From Chryseobacterium aquifrigidense (GTDB taxonomy: Bacteria > Bacteroidota > Bacteroidia > Flavobacteriales > Weeksellaceae): DNA of 64,000 nucleotides. Shown in pieces: positions 8,680-16,954 of the stretch (position 1 is the first letter of the stretch; every line of letters begins with the position of its first letter). The notes beneath the pieces were generated by a model. The model was not told the DNA's origin. It saw nothing but the letters and a program-made list of their open reading frames with translations, and did no database searches. The stretch is from the NCBI RefSeq assembly GCF_006716485.1, contig NZ_VFPD01000001.1, positions 649,806 to 713,805 of the forward strand, in the 5' to 3' direction. A program made the position numbers and the translations under genes.

Positions 8680-9711
8680 TTAATGATACCATTTCTTTTT
8701 CAAGAATAGACTTGCTTTTACCAGCAGTATTAGCACTGGAACCTCTACCAATGGTCCTATCACTCCTACAAATGCCTGCGGCGAATGAATACCAAAAACT
8801 GAGATGGCAACGGCAATAGCCAGTTCAAAATTATTTCCCGTAGCGGTAAAAGCTATAGATACATTTTTATCATAAGGGATTCTTAGTATTTTATTGATCA
8901 TAAAACTTACAAAAAACATCAAAACAAAATAGATAACCAAGGGGACTGCTACCTTAATGACATCCATTGGCAATTCCAGTATTTTAGAGCCTTTTAAGCT
9001 AAACATCAGTACGATGGTCAATAACAGAGCATACAATGTCACAGGAGAAATCTTAGGTACAAATTTTCTGTTGTACCACTCAGCACCTTTTGATTTCATC
9101 AGGACATAACGGGTGATAAAACCTGCCAGAAAAGGTATGCCAAGGTAAATCAATACGCTTTCTGTGATATCCTGCATAGAAACATTAACATTAAAGCTTG
9201 CCAGGCCTAATTGACCAGGAAGTACATTGATAAACAACCACACCAGAAAACTATAGGTGAATACCTGAAAGATACTGTTTAAAGCAACCAGCAAAGCGGC
9301 ATATTCTCTGTTTCCTTTGGCGAGATCATTCCAGACAATCACCATAGCAATACATCTCGCCAGTCCAATGAGGATTAATCCGGACATATAATCGGGTTCA
9401 TGTCTTAAAAAAAGGATAGCAAGACCAAACATAAGAACCGGACCAATAATCCAGTTGAGCAATAAAGAAATACCGATTACTTTTTTATCTTTAAAAACCA
9501 ATGGCAGAAGAGTGTAGTCGACCTTGGCTAGTGGTGGATACATCATCAAGATGAGTCCGATTGCGAGAGGAATATTAGTAGTTCCAACCGACTGTGAATT
9601 GATAAAGTCAGGAATAGACGGTAAAAGATGCCCCAAAGCAATCCCTATCCCCATAGACAGAAAGATCCATAAGGTAAGATAACGGTCAAGAAATTTTAAT
9701 TTTGGCTGCAT
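8680..9711 (-). CDS. acr3: ACR3-family arsenite efflux transporter
   Basis: A 343-residue inner-membrane protein with about ten hydrophobic segments. The motif '[20 protein letters not shown]' carries the essential cysteine (Cys120) of ACR3 transporters, and [13 protein letters not shown] near the end holds their conserved glutamate. ACR3 proteins expel arsenite, and sometimes antimonite, using the proton motive force. It is the last gene of the ars operon and starts two bases after the arsenate reductase gene ends, suggesting translational coupling. Confidence 0.94.
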   Translation of the reverse strand: MQPKLKFLDRYLTLWIFLSMGIGIALGHLLPSIPDFINSQSVGTTNIPLAIGLILMMYPPLAKVDYTLLPLVFKDKKVIGISLLLNWIIGPVLMFGLAILFLRHEPDYMSGLILIGLARCIAMVIVWNDLAKGNREYAALLVALNSIFQVFTYSFLVWLFINVLPGQLGLASFNVNVSMQDITESVLIYLGIPFLAGFITRYVLMKSKGAEWYNRKFVPKISPVTLYALLLTIVLMFSLKGSKILELPMDVIKVAVPLVIYFVLMFFVSFMINKILRIPYDKNVSIAFTATGNNFELAIAVAISVFGIHSPQAFVGVIGPLVEVPVLILLVKASLFLKKKWYH

Positions 9712-9713
9712 GA

Positions 9714-10325
9714 TTATCTTTTGATTTGAGAAAAAGCATACAACATTTCTTCTGCAATTTGTAAACTTCTTTCAGTATATACTGCAGTCTGTTCCGGGGT
9801 ATTATCTGAAATTTTAGGATCTTCAAATGTGATCGGAATTCTTTTTTCCGCACCTGGAATAAAAGGGCATCCGCCATCTGCCTGTGAGCAGGTCATAATT
9901 GCTGCAAAACCGGATATAGGATTGAATGGGTTCTCATATTTTTTTGAAAAACCAATGATAGGAAGACTATTGTCATCATATTTTATAGCATATACAGGAT
10001 TGGCTGTATCAGCAATGCTGAAAACTGAAAAGCCATGTTCTGTCAAGACTTCTGCAATTTTAGGAAATAATGCAGTTGTTTCCGTTCCTCCCGAATAGCA
10101 GTGAACTAGTGGAATCGTAAAGAAAGAAGCTGCTGCCCGTGCCCAGATCTGTGCCAGATGACTTCGGCGGGAATTGTGAGTGCAGATAAAATTCAGGTTA
10201 ATTTCTGTGTTGTCATCCACTTTTTGCTGGATAAAATGAATCAATGGTGCCAGAATCTCTTTTCTATGACTCTCTATATTTTCCCATTTAAGAGATTGAA
10301 TCGTGTTTAATAATTTTGGATACAT
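9714..10325 (-). CDS. arsC: arsenate reductase-like protein, phosphatase fold
   Basis: A 203-residue protein of the low-molecular-weight tyrosine phosphatase/ArsC fold. The P-loop CTHNSRRS (Cys48 to Ser55) fits CX5R and is the form seen in arsenate reductases of flavobacterial ars operons. [17 protein letters not shown], with a further cysteine, and a TFEDP motif that matches the general-acid DP loop lie near residues 148-175. It would reduce arsenate to arsenite for export by the adjacent ACR3. The N-terminal 45 residues extend beyond short ArsC proteins, as is usual in this subgroup. Confidence 0.88.
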   Translation of the reverse strand: MYPKLLNTIQSLKWENIESHRKEILAPLIHFIQQKVDDNTEINLNFICTHNSRRSHLAQIWARAAASFFTIPLVHCYSGGTETTALFPKIAEVLTEHGFSVFSIADTANPVYAIKYDDNSLPIIGFSKKYENPFNPISGFAAIMTCSQADGGCPFIPGAEKRIPITFEDPKISDNTPEQTAVYTERSLQIAEEMLYAFSQIKR

Positions 10326-10344
10326 AAGATTTTAATACAATTAA

Positions 10345-10818
10345 TTAGCAGCATCCTAATCCCGGTGTGCAAGCTGATGTTGGGCTTACAGGTAATTCAG
10401 AAAGATTTTTCTTTTGTTTTTCAGTAGGAATTCCGCAGGTTTCCTGGGCAAGGCAGGCTGTTGTTTTGTTTTTCAGTATGAAATTTTTTCCGTTAAATTC
10501 CAGATCATACTTGCCAATAGTTTCCCCCTGATATTCAACTTCAATTTCCGAGTTTTCTATTCCTAACTTTTGTTCAGAAAGCTGAATGATATGAAGTAGT
10601 TTTTCTGGTTTCAAACGGTGTTCATAATCATCTGCATCCCACAGCTGGAAGTTGACCACTTTTTCATTTCTGATTACCCCTCCGCAATCAATGAAGTTTT
10701 TTACAATCTGGCCCACTTCTGTTACATGGAAATGTTCAGGAACAAAATTTCCGTTTTCTAATTGAAATTCAATATTTTCCAGTGTAGGGAGAATTTCTTT
10801 GATTTCTGATAGTTTCAT
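10345..10818 (-). CDS. DUF6428-family ars operon protein
   Basis: A 157-residue cytoplasmic protein found in ars operons of Bacteroidota and assigned to DUF6428 from memory of the family. The body is mixed alpha/beta with no catalytic motif. Its C-terminal tail is rich in cysteine: TACLAQETCG and a final CTPGLGCC, which could bind As(III) or another thiophilic metal. It lies between arsR and the reductase gene and has its own copy of the ATATTGCAATAT operator 38 bases upstream of its ATG. A role as metal-binding accessory is inferred. Confidence 0.8.
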   Translation of the reverse strand: MKLSEIKEILPTLENIEFQLENGNFVPEHFHVTEVGQIVKNFIDCGGVIRNEKVVNFQLWDADDYEHRLKPEKLLHIIQLSEQKLGIENSEIEVEYQGETIGKYDLEFNGKNFILKNKTTACLAQETCGIPTEKQKKNLSELPVSPTSACTPGLGCC

Positions 10819-10855
10819 AGTAGAGTAAAATTTAGTGTTATAATTTTGTAATGTT

Positions 10856-10870
10856 ATATTGCAATATTAC
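10856..10870. promoter_or_regulatory. second ArsR-type operator
   Basis: ATATTGCAATATTAC, identical in all 15 bases to the operator before arsR. The first 12 bases are a perfect palindrome. On the minus strand it contains TAATATTG, a near -7 box, so it may control an internal promoter for the three downstream genes; no clear -33 box was found. Confidence 0.7.
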
Positions 10871-10893
10871 GATGTGTTAGCTCAAAAAAATGC

Positions 10894-11223
10894 TTAGCAG
10901 CATTGTTTAATAGTAACATCCTGATTAAAAAACAGGTTGAATTCATTCTGAAACTGCTTCCAGGTGCTTTCATTGATGCAGTAACATACAGACTTTCCTT
11001 CAATGGAACCTTTGATGATTCCAATATTCTTCAGCTCTTTTAAATGCTGTGAGATAGTTGCCTGTGCCAAGCCAAGTTCTTCAACAAGATCATTACAGAT
11101 ACATGCCTTTTGATTGATGATATATTGTAAAATAGCGATTCTTGCCGGGTGTCCCAAAACTTTAAGCAGAGATGCCAGCTTATTTTGTTCTTCAGTATAA
11201 ATTTCTGTTTTAGTAACTCCCAT
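10894..11223 (-). CDS. arsR: ArsR-family transcriptional repressor
   Basis: A 109-residue winged-helix repressor of the ArsR/SmtB family. 'LLKVLGHPARIAILQYI' opens the domain, 'LVEELGLAQATISQHLKEL' is the DNA-reading helix pair and KSVCYCIN the wing. Cysteines at ACICND, VCYC and the C-terminal CC could bind As(III); the classic ELCVCDL site is replaced by KACICNDLVEEL, which keeps two cysteines. ATG 11223 was chosen; the frame opens earlier only with TTG. First gene of the ars operon, with an operator over its own promoter, so it is probably autoregulated and derepressed by arsenite. Confidence 0.93.
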   Translation of the reverse strand: MGVTKTEIYTEEQNKLASLLKVLGHPARIAILQYIINQKACICNDLVEELGLAQATISQHLKELKNIGIIKGSIEGKSVCYCINESTWKQFQNEFNLFFNQDVTIKQCC

Positions 11224-11235
11224 TGTTTTATTTTT

Positions 11236-11271
11236 ATATTGCAATATTACAATGATAAATCAATTAAACAA
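11236..11271 (-). promoter_or_regulatory. arsR promoter overlapped by ArsR operator
   Basis: On the minus strand TTG (11271-11269), a 19-base spacer and TAATATTG (11249-11242) form a Bacteroidota promoter with one mismatch. The palindrome ATATTGCAATAT (11236-11247) covers the -7 box, so a bound repressor would block polymerase. Confidence 0.75.
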
Positions 11272-11357
11272 TAAAAAACTCCAAAATTTTAATAAATTAC
11301 ATGTAAGTATCTGTAATTTAGTTTGTTATATTTGTTATAGGTAATAACGCATGCAAT

Positions 11358-11393
11358 AAAAAAGATGAAGCTTATTACTGCTTCATCTTTTTA
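11358..11393 (-). terminator. terminator after the phosphodiesterase gene
   Basis: Arms AAAAAGATGAAGC and GCTTCATCTTTTT pair over 13 bases around an eight-base loop. It serves the leftward gene ending at 11398 and could also stop rightward transcription. Confidence 0.85.
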
Positions 11394-11397
11394 TTAG

Positions 11398-12339
11398 TTA
11401 TGGTAAACTGATTTTTTTACCCTGTTCAGGAAAAATATAATTTACTTTTAGAGGGTTGTTTTTCAGTAACTCTTTTTTGATGAGTTCAGGATTATCACCT
11501 GTAGGTTTTCTGTGAGTAACCACAATGTTGAGCCCCTCAAGACTGTTTTGTCCGGTTTTTTCTTTGAGCTTACTCAATTCCTCAATCAGGAGATCAGGAG
11601 TAAGGTGTCCGAACAGAAGATGTTCCGGCTGGCTGTTGGGGAAAGAAACTTCAATTAATATCGTATTGAGCTGTCTTTTTTTAACAAGAGGAGCTGCCAT
11701 GTTCCAAAGTTGATCCAAACGGTCAGATTTTTCTATACGGTCTGCACCAGTATCTCCCAGATAAAGCAGATAGTGGTCATCTCTTCTTACCAATGCAGCA
11801 CTGCTTTTATATGGATTTACATGGCTTAGTTCATAACCTGTAATGAAAAACGGAGTTTTAGGCGCAGGAATTTCAGTTCCTTCCTGAAGTTCATTATAAT
11901 GGTATTTCCCAAGGATTGGTTTTTGTCCCTGATCTGCAAAATTGATCCAGGTATCTGTAATAAAGTAATGATTCTGCAAAATCTGAATCACAGGAGCTAT
12001 CGCAAAAATATCTTTCCTGGAATCAGCCGGAGAATTGATGATAAGCCCTGATAAATGATCCAGATGGCCATGGGATACAAAATATCCTTTTATCTGATCT
12101 TTTAAAACCGTTTCTGCTGATCCCTGAAGGCTTTTCAGTTCAATCGCTTTTCGGATTCCTGCATTTACAGTACCGGCATCAAGGCAGAGAAATGCATTGT
12201 CTTTTGGAGCGCCTACAAGATAGGCTGATAGATTGTCTTCCTGCTCACCACCATATATTCCTAAGGGAATTACATCAAAATTTTGTGCCTGGCAAACAAT
12301 ATTCAGAAGAACCAATAACGAAAGTGCTGTTTTTTTCAT
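11398..12339 (-). CDS. secreted class II cyclic-nucleotide phosphodiesterase-like protein
   Basis: A 313-residue protein with a signal peptide ending near Ala18. It has a metallo-beta-lactamase fold with the metal motif SHGHLDHLSG (His90, His92, Asp94, His95), then LGDTGADR and 'IEVSFPNSQPEHLLFGHLTP' near residues 200-265. That set and order match the PDE1/class II 3',5'-cyclic-nucleotide phosphodiesterases. Export points to cyclic nucleotides or related substrates in the periplasm. It is a lone gene on the minus strand between two terminators. Another MBL hydrolase activity cannot be excluded. Confidence 0.82.
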   Translation of the reverse strand: MKKTALSLLVLLNIVCQAQNFDVIPLGIYGGEQEDNLSAYLVGAPKDNAFLCLDAGTVNAGIRKAIELKSLQGSAETVLKDQIKGYFVSHGHLDHLSGLIINSPADSRKDIFAIAPVIQILQNHYFITDTWINFADQGQKPILGKYHYNELQEGTEIPAPKTPFFITGYELSHVNPYKSSAALVRRDDHYLLYLGDTGADRIEKSDRLDQLWNMAAPLVKKRQLNTILIEVSFPNSQPEHLLFGHLTPDLLIEELSKLKEKTGQNSLEGLNIVVTHRKPTGDNPELIKKELLKNNPLKVNYIFPEQGKKISLP

Positions 12340-12420
12340 AATATTTATAATAGAAAACCATCTTTTTCAAGATGGATAAAGCAAATTTACGCTATTTTTT
12401 GACGACTGATGCCCCGAATC

Positions 12421-12453
12421 AGTAAAGCCTGCTGATTTTCAGCAGGCTTTACT
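12421..12453. terminator. bidirectional-looking terminator
   Basis: Fifteen-base perfect arms AGTAAAGCCTGCTGA and TCAGCAGGCTTTACT around TTT, 12 bases beyond the deiminase stop codon. Confidence 0.82.
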
Positions 12454-12464
12454 TTTCTGTTATT

Positions 12465-13586
12465 TTATTGAGGTTGCTGCTGGGTTACACAATGAACCAT
12501 TCCTCCATTGGCGAATAAATTACGACAATCGATTCCAACTACCTGTTTGCCAGGATACAACTGTTGGATGATGTTATTGGCAACCGCATCATTCGGGTCG
12601 TTATAATTAGGAACCAGTACACGGTTATTGGCGATATAATAATTAATGTATGAAGCGCGGCCTACATTTTTTCCGTAAGTAGTGATCACATCATTTCTTG
12701 TTAAAGGTACTTTTACAAACTGATAAGCCGCTCCGGTTTTTGTGGTAGCATCGTACAGTTTATCAATATCTCCATCAGGAACCTGCCAGTAGGCAAGATC
12801 ATCAGGATTCATTGTAATAATAGTGGATGAATTGGCAAATCGGGCAAACCCGTCAATATGCATGTCTGTGATATCAAGACCTGCTTTTCCATTCAACCAG
12901 ATAAATTTGGTTACCCCTAGATTTTTAGTAAATATAGCTTCTGCCTGCTGTTGGGTCATACCCGGATTTCTGTTATTATTCAGAATAGAACTTTTACAGG
13001 CCATCAACACTCCGTTTCCGTCAATTTCCACACTTCCTCCTTCATTGATCATGACTGAATTAAGATTGATTTTTGGAATATTGGTATCTGCTGATATTTT
13101 AGAAGGAATTGTATTGCATTGGCTGTAATCGGCCTTGTTTCCCCAGCCGTTAAATCCCCAGTCCTGAATAAATAACTGTCCGTTTTGGTCTTTTACATAA
13201 ATAGGACCGTTATCTCTTACCCAGAAATCATCCGTTGGATAAATTCTGAAGTTGATATTGGTAAGAGGAACTCCTGCCGTATTGAGAAGCCCTGTAATAC
13301 GATTCTTTTCAGTACCGTCATAAGCAATAATGTGAACCTTTTCACTCTGTACAAGCTCTTTGGTCATTGCTACCCAGGTGGCGTCCAGACGGTTTCTGTA
13401 GGTAGTTCCATATTGATACTGGTGTGGCCACTGAAGCCAGGTTCCTTCATGGGGAGCTGATTCTTCAGGCATTTTGTAAACAGTCGTTTCCGGATGTACC
13501 ATACCCGGTAATTCTGTTAAGTCTGCTGATGAGCAGGATAATAGAAGAAGAGGTAATAATGGGAACATGATTTTCTTTTTTTGCAT
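12465..13586 (-). CDS. agmatine deiminase-family lipoprotein
   Basis: A 373-residue member of the peptidyl-arginine/agmatine deiminase family, which hydrolyses a guanidinium group to release ammonia. Visible signatures: DDFWVRDNGP near 118, EGGSVEIDGNG near 182, HIDGFARF near 243 and NGGMVHCVTQQQP at the C-terminus, whose cysteine is the nucleophile. Unlike cytoplasmic AguA, it begins with a signal peptide ending in LLLLSCSS, a lipobox, so it should be a periplasmic or surface lipoprotein. Exported relatives are known in Bacteroidota. The substrate (agmatine, peptide arginine or other) is open. An AraC regulator gene lies just upstream on the same strand. Confidence 0.88.
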   Translation of the reverse strand: MQKKKIMFPLLPLLLLSCSSADLTELPGMVHPETTVYKMPEESAPHEGTWLQWPHQYQYGTTYRNRLDATWVAMTKELVQSEKVHIIAYDGTEKNRITGLLNTAGVPLTNINFRIYPTDDFWVRDNGPIYVKDQNGQLFIQDWGFNGWGNKADYSQCNTIPSKISADTNIPKINLNSVMINEGGSVEIDGNGVLMACKSSILNNNRNPGMTQQQAEAIFTKNLGVTKFIWLNGKAGLDITDMHIDGFARFANSSTIITMNPDDLAYWQVPDGDIDKLYDATTKTGAAYQFVKVPLTRNDVITTYGKNVGRASYINYYIANNRVLVPNYNDPNDAVANNIIQQLYPGKQVVGIDCRNLFANGGMVHCVTQQQPQ

Positions 13587-13608
13587 AACTGATCTATTTT
13601 TTACAGAG

Positions 13609-13616
13609 CAAAATTA
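13609..13616 (-). promoter_or_regulatory. -7 box of the deiminase gene
   Basis: TAATTTTG on the minus strand matches TAnnTTTG and lies 22 bases before the ATG at 13586. No good -33 box is visible, which would fit an activated promoter. Confidence 0.5.
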
Positions 13617-13634
13617 GATCGATTGTTTTTCTTA

Positions 13635-13657
13635 AAGTTGTCCCAAATTGACAACTT
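13635..13657. promoter_or_regulatory. inverted repeat between the AraC gene and the deiminase gene
   Basis: Perfect eight-base arms AAGTTGTC and GACAACTT, seven bases apart, centred about 33 bases upstream of the -7 box. The position suits an operator for the deiminase gene; it also overlaps the stop codon of the AraC gene, so an mRNA hairpin is possible. Confidence 0.5.
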
Positions 13658-14519
13658 ACTTCAAAGGTAATAAAATATAGGTCAGCTGTTTTTCCTGGTC
13701 ATCTTCGTTTTCAGCATGATTTTCATACTTTTCGATGATAGGAGTGTGTGAAAATTCAAGTCCTGAATTAAAAATCCAGCCGGCATAGATCTTTGTATAG
13801 GTATCGTCTATTGTTTCATAGCTTCCGGAATGGGTAAAGCGGGCATATTTGCCTCCGAATATCATTTTTGAAGGTAACTTTCTAGTTTCGGATTGAACAG
13901 ATGAACAAGCGTCATAACGGCAGTTGATTTCTGTTTTTATTAACGGTTCGTCGGCTATGACCCCGAAATATTCTGCTCCGGTGCCAGAGAAATCATTTTC
14001 CATAAATTTTTCCCACAGTACTTCAATTTCTTCATTGTTATAATAGGTATTTATGCTCTGATAATATACCTGCACAGGCTTCAGATAAACAATTTCCGGT
14101 TCCAGTACTACTTTTGAGGTAATGGGGATGATTGCATCTCCACAAAGGAGCTGTTCTTTACTTTGTCTTGCAGCTTTAGGGGAAATCCCAAAATGTTGTT
14201 TAAAAGCCTTGGAAAAGGAAGCGATATTGGCAAAACCCACTTCAATGGCAATGGAGGTAAGATTTTCCTGAGTGTACAGAATCCGTTTATAAGCATTTTC
14301 CACTTTTAATCTTTGCTGGAAAGCACCTATTGTTTCTCCGCAGCTGTATTTGAAAATACGCTGGATATTCCGGTAAGAATAATGTGAAATATCTTCCAGT
14401 TCCTTTACAGAAACAGGGTGGTCATAATTCTTTTCCATGAAATTGATAACTCTGTAGATACAATTCAGGCTGTCTTCCATACGCTTGAAGTTTTCAGAAA
14501 AATAAAGTCTGAAATTCAT
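13656..14519 (-). CDS. AraC-family regulator with GyrI-like effector domain
   Basis: A 287-residue regulator. The DNA-binding domain is N-terminal (about 20-120): 'ELEDISHYSYRNIQRIFKY' is the first helix-turn-helix and 'LTSIAIEVGFANIASFSKAF' the second, ending in HFGISPKAAR. Residues about 140-287 resemble the GyrI/BacR effector-binding domain (KMIFGGKYARFTHSGSYE), as in Rob and BmrR-like proteins that bind small hydrophobic molecules. The gene precedes the deiminase gene by 69 bases on the same strand and may control it. Start ATG 14519 or 14480 (MEDSLNC). Confidence 0.88.
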   Translation of the reverse strand: MNFRLYFSENFKRMEDSLNCIYRVINFMEKNYDHPVSVKELEDISHYSYRNIQRIFKYSCGETIGAFQQRLKVENAYKRILYTQENLTSIAIEVGFANIASFSKAFKQHFGISPKAARQSKEQLLCGDAIIPITSKVVLEPEIVYLKPVQVYYQSINTYYNNEEIEVLWEKFMENDFSGTGAEYFGVIADEPLIKTEINCRYDACSSVQSETRKLPSKMIFGGKYARFTHSGSYETIDDTYTKIYAGWIFNSGLEFSHTPIIEKYENHAENEDDQEKQLTYILLPLK

Positions 14520-14646
14520 TACAAATAAAAGAAATAAAAAAATATCTCAGCAAAATTGTATTTTAGCTTCTGGTAAAAACAGATCCGGAAACCATAATTT
14601 TTACCATTTTAAAGACAAAAAACAACTAAAAAAACTGAAACAAACC

Positions 14647-14895
14647 ATGGAAAAAGAATTATCACAATTAACCGACCAGGAATTATTAGAAAAGAAAAAA
14701 GAAGCTAAATCCGGCAATATTCTCAACGCTGTACTTCTGGGAGTAATGGTTGGTATTTCGATTTACAGTACAATAACTGACGGTTTCGGGTTTCTGACTG
14801 TCTTACCATTATTTTTTATAGGTTCTATTGCCAGCCGCTGGAATAAAAATAAAAAACAGCTAGACGAAGAGTTAAACTCCAGAAATCTAAAATAA
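14647..14895 (+). CDS. small two-segment membrane protein, unknown
   Basis: An 82-residue protein with a charged N-terminus (about 25 residues, Lys/Glu rich), two hydrophobic segments (ILNAVLLGVMVGISIYS and FGFLTVLPLFFIGSIAS) and a charged, probably helical tail. Both ends should face the cytoplasm. It is known in flavobacteria only as a hypothetical protein, as far as I recall. Its stop codon TAA is followed at once by the ATG of the SnoaL-like gene, so the two are likely translated together. Confidence 0.7.
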   Translation: MEKELSQLTDQELLEKKKEAKSGNILNAVLLGVMVGISIYSTITDGFGFLTVLPLFFIGSIASRWNKNKKQLDEELNSRNLK

Positions 14896-15303
14896 ATGCA
14901 AAACTTTGACAGAAAAACAGAAGCAGGTGCCGTAGCCTATTTCCGTCACTGTATAAAAAATGGAGATGCTGCGGGAGCATTAAGCTGTTTTCATCCTGAT
15001 GCTGTCTACATTGACAGGGATGGGAGAGAGCTGAGAGGGCTTGATCAGATAGCGTTGGCTATGAATGAGATTTGCCGCTTAAAAATGGATATCCAGGGCG
15101 AAACTCCCCATATAACTGTTGTAAATGATCTGGCCATGTGGCAGGATCAGTGGGAAATGACAGGAACTGCTCCGGATGGACATCCTCTTCATATGACAGG
15201 CAATACTTCCTGTATCATGAAAAGAAATGAAGAAGGAGAATGGTTATGGCTGGTGGACAACCCTTTCGGTTCTGCTGTGCTTAAAAATGACAATCTGGTA
15301 TAA
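14896..15303 (+). CDS. SnoaL/NTF2-like fold protein
   Basis: A 135-residue protein with a cone-shaped NTF2-like fold: 'AVAYFRHCIKNGDAAGALSCFHPDAVYIDRDGRELRGLDQI' (here quoted only for its FHPDAVYIDRDG core) is the typical first half, and 'TGNTSCIMKRNEEGEW' the last strands. Such proteins act as isomerases, cyclases or ligand-binding proteins on small molecules; no catalytic residue set identifies one. ATG follows the stop of the small membrane protein gene with no gap. Translation start is clear. Confidence 0.78.
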   Translation: MQNFDRKTEAGAVAYFRHCIKNGDAAGALSCFHPDAVYIDRDGRELRGLDQIALAMNEICRLKMDIQGETPHITVVNDLAMWQDQWEMTGTAPDGHPLHMTGNTSCIMKRNEEGEWLWLVDNPFGSAVLKNDNLV

Positions 15304-15390
15304 AGTCTAAAATAATCGTTTTGATAATCAAGTTTATGAGACTTTTGATTTCTGATTTCTGGAGACGAAGTCTTTCAGAAACAAAATAAA

Positions 15391-15421
15391 AAACCTTCAG
15401 CTGAACTGAAGGTTTACTTTT
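15391..15421. terminator. terminator between converging genes
   Basis: Arms AAACCTTCAG and CTGAAGGTTT with a five-base loop, followed by a T-rich stretch on the plus strand and preceded by an A-run that serves the minus strand. Confidence 0.8.
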
Positions 15422-15438
15422 ATATTATCTTACTGACT

Positions 15439-16893
15439 TTAGTTACGTAAGAATTGACCAATTCCAGGAGAATCAAAAGTGAAAGCATTCTGATTTTCAG
15501 ATTTGTCAATTTTATTACTGATGGTTAGTGCCCATAGCACCAGCTCTTTGCAGAAATTCTGGTCTTCTTTGCTCAGCTCGGAGGTATTTTCTTCCACTAC
15601 AGTGGTTAATGGTTCAATCTTATCAAGTTTAGCATAAAATTCTTCATCCGTATCATTGTAATTAAGCTCTAAATGATTTTTGTTGAACCATCTGATCAGA
15701 TCAGTGTACGGCGTTTTGATTCCTTCTTTTTCCAGTTTTGAAATACGTGGGAACAGGCTTTCAAATTGGGTCATTACCGCTTTATCAATTAATATTTTGG
15801 CAACATAATCTGCACCTTCCTGCTCTCCTTCATATACCAGTTCGATTTTTCCTGTGATGGATGGAATAATCGACATAAAATCAAGCAGACGTACCGTTGT
15901 TCTTTCTGCACCGGATTCAATCAAACGTAATTTGGCTGCTGCGATTAAATTTTCCATAGCACTGATCGTAAGACGTGCACTTACACCGCTTTTTGCATCC
16001 ACGTATTCGCTGACACGGGCAGCAAAAGCAACTTCTTCCAAAAGATCTTTCGCCAGATCAGGAATCTGGATCTGTGCTTTATCTTCAGCTGAAATCAATG
16101 CTTCCTGTTCTGTAATCTGTCTTGCAAGCGCGATAGTTTTCGGATAATGGGTAAAAATCTGAGATCCGATTCTGTCTTTCAGTGGAGTTACAATACTTCC
16201 TCTGTTGGTATAATCTTCCGGATTTGCTGTGAAGACAAATTGAATATCAAGCGGCATTCTTAGCTGGAAACCACGGATCTGAATGTCTCCTTCCTGCAAA
16301 ATATTAAACAGGGAAACCTGAATTCTGGCCTGTAAATCCGGTAATTCATTTAAAACAAAAATAGAACGGTTCGCACGTGGAATCATTCCGTAATGTAAAA
16401 CACGTTCATCGGAATAGGGTAGTTTCAAGGTTGCTGCTTTAATAGGATCTATATCGCCAATTAAATCTGCAACATTCACATCCGGAGTAGCCAGTTTTTC
16501 GTAGAAACGGTGAGAACGGTGTACCCATGAAATTGGGGTTTCATCACCCAGTTCATCAATCAGATCTTTGGCATATTTTGAAATAGGATGAAACGGACTG
16601 TCATTAATTTCTGATCCTTTTACGATGGGCATGTATTCATCAAGCAGATTAACCATGCTTCTTGCAATTCTGGTTTTTGCCTGTCCGCGCAGTCCCAATA
16701 AATTGATGTGGTGACCGGCAAGAATTGCTTTTTTCAATTGGGGCACTACCGTGTCTTCATATCCCCAAAGGCCTTCAAATACAGGTTCTTTAGCTTTAAT
16801 CCTCGCAATTAAGTTGGCCTGAATTTCCTCATTAATTGTTTTATGAGTATAACCGGATTTTTTTAATTCTTTGAATGTAATATCGTTTTTCAT
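15439..16893 (-). CDS. MoxR/magnesium-chelatase-like AAA+ ATPase
   Basis: A 484-residue cytoplasmic ATPase resembling the ChlI/MoxR group. Walker A is GLRGQAKT (67-74), Walker B-like FVLNELPDL follows near 185, and ANPEDYTNRG near 225 fits the sensor-1 region. The last 150 residues contain a helical lid and an extra helical segment. Such ATPases usually work with a VWA-domain partner as chaperones that insert metals or mature enzymes. The upstream gene on this strand, 61 bases away, encodes exactly such a VWA protein, so the two probably form one machine. The client is unknown; no bacteriochlorophyll genes are near. Confidence 0.87.
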   Translation of the reverse strand: MKNDITFKELKKSGYTHKTINEEIQANLIARIKAKEPVFEGLWGYEDTVVPQLKKAILAGHHINLLGLRGQAKTRIARSMVNLLDEYMPIVKGSEINDSPFHPISKYAKDLIDELGDETPISWVHRSHRFYEKLATPDVNVADLIGDIDPIKAATLKLPYSDERVLHYGMIPRANRSIFVLNELPDLQARIQVSLFNILQEGDIQIRGFQLRMPLDIQFVFTANPEDYTNRGSIVTPLKDRIGSQIFTHYPKTIALARQITEQEALISAEDKAQIQIPDLAKDLLEEVAFAARVSEYVDAKSGVSARLTISAMENLIAAAKLRLIESGAERTTVRLLDFMSIIPSITGKIELVYEGEQEGADYVAKILIDKAVMTQFESLFPRISKLEKEGIKTPYTDLIRWFNKNHLELNYNDTDEEFYAKLDKIEPLTTVVEENTSELSKEDQNFCKELVLWALTISNKIDKSENQNAFTFDSPGIGQFLRN

Positions 16894-16954
16894 TGTCTTG
16901 TAATACTATTTATACAATCTGATTTTTACTTTTAAATGATATAAAATCGGATCT

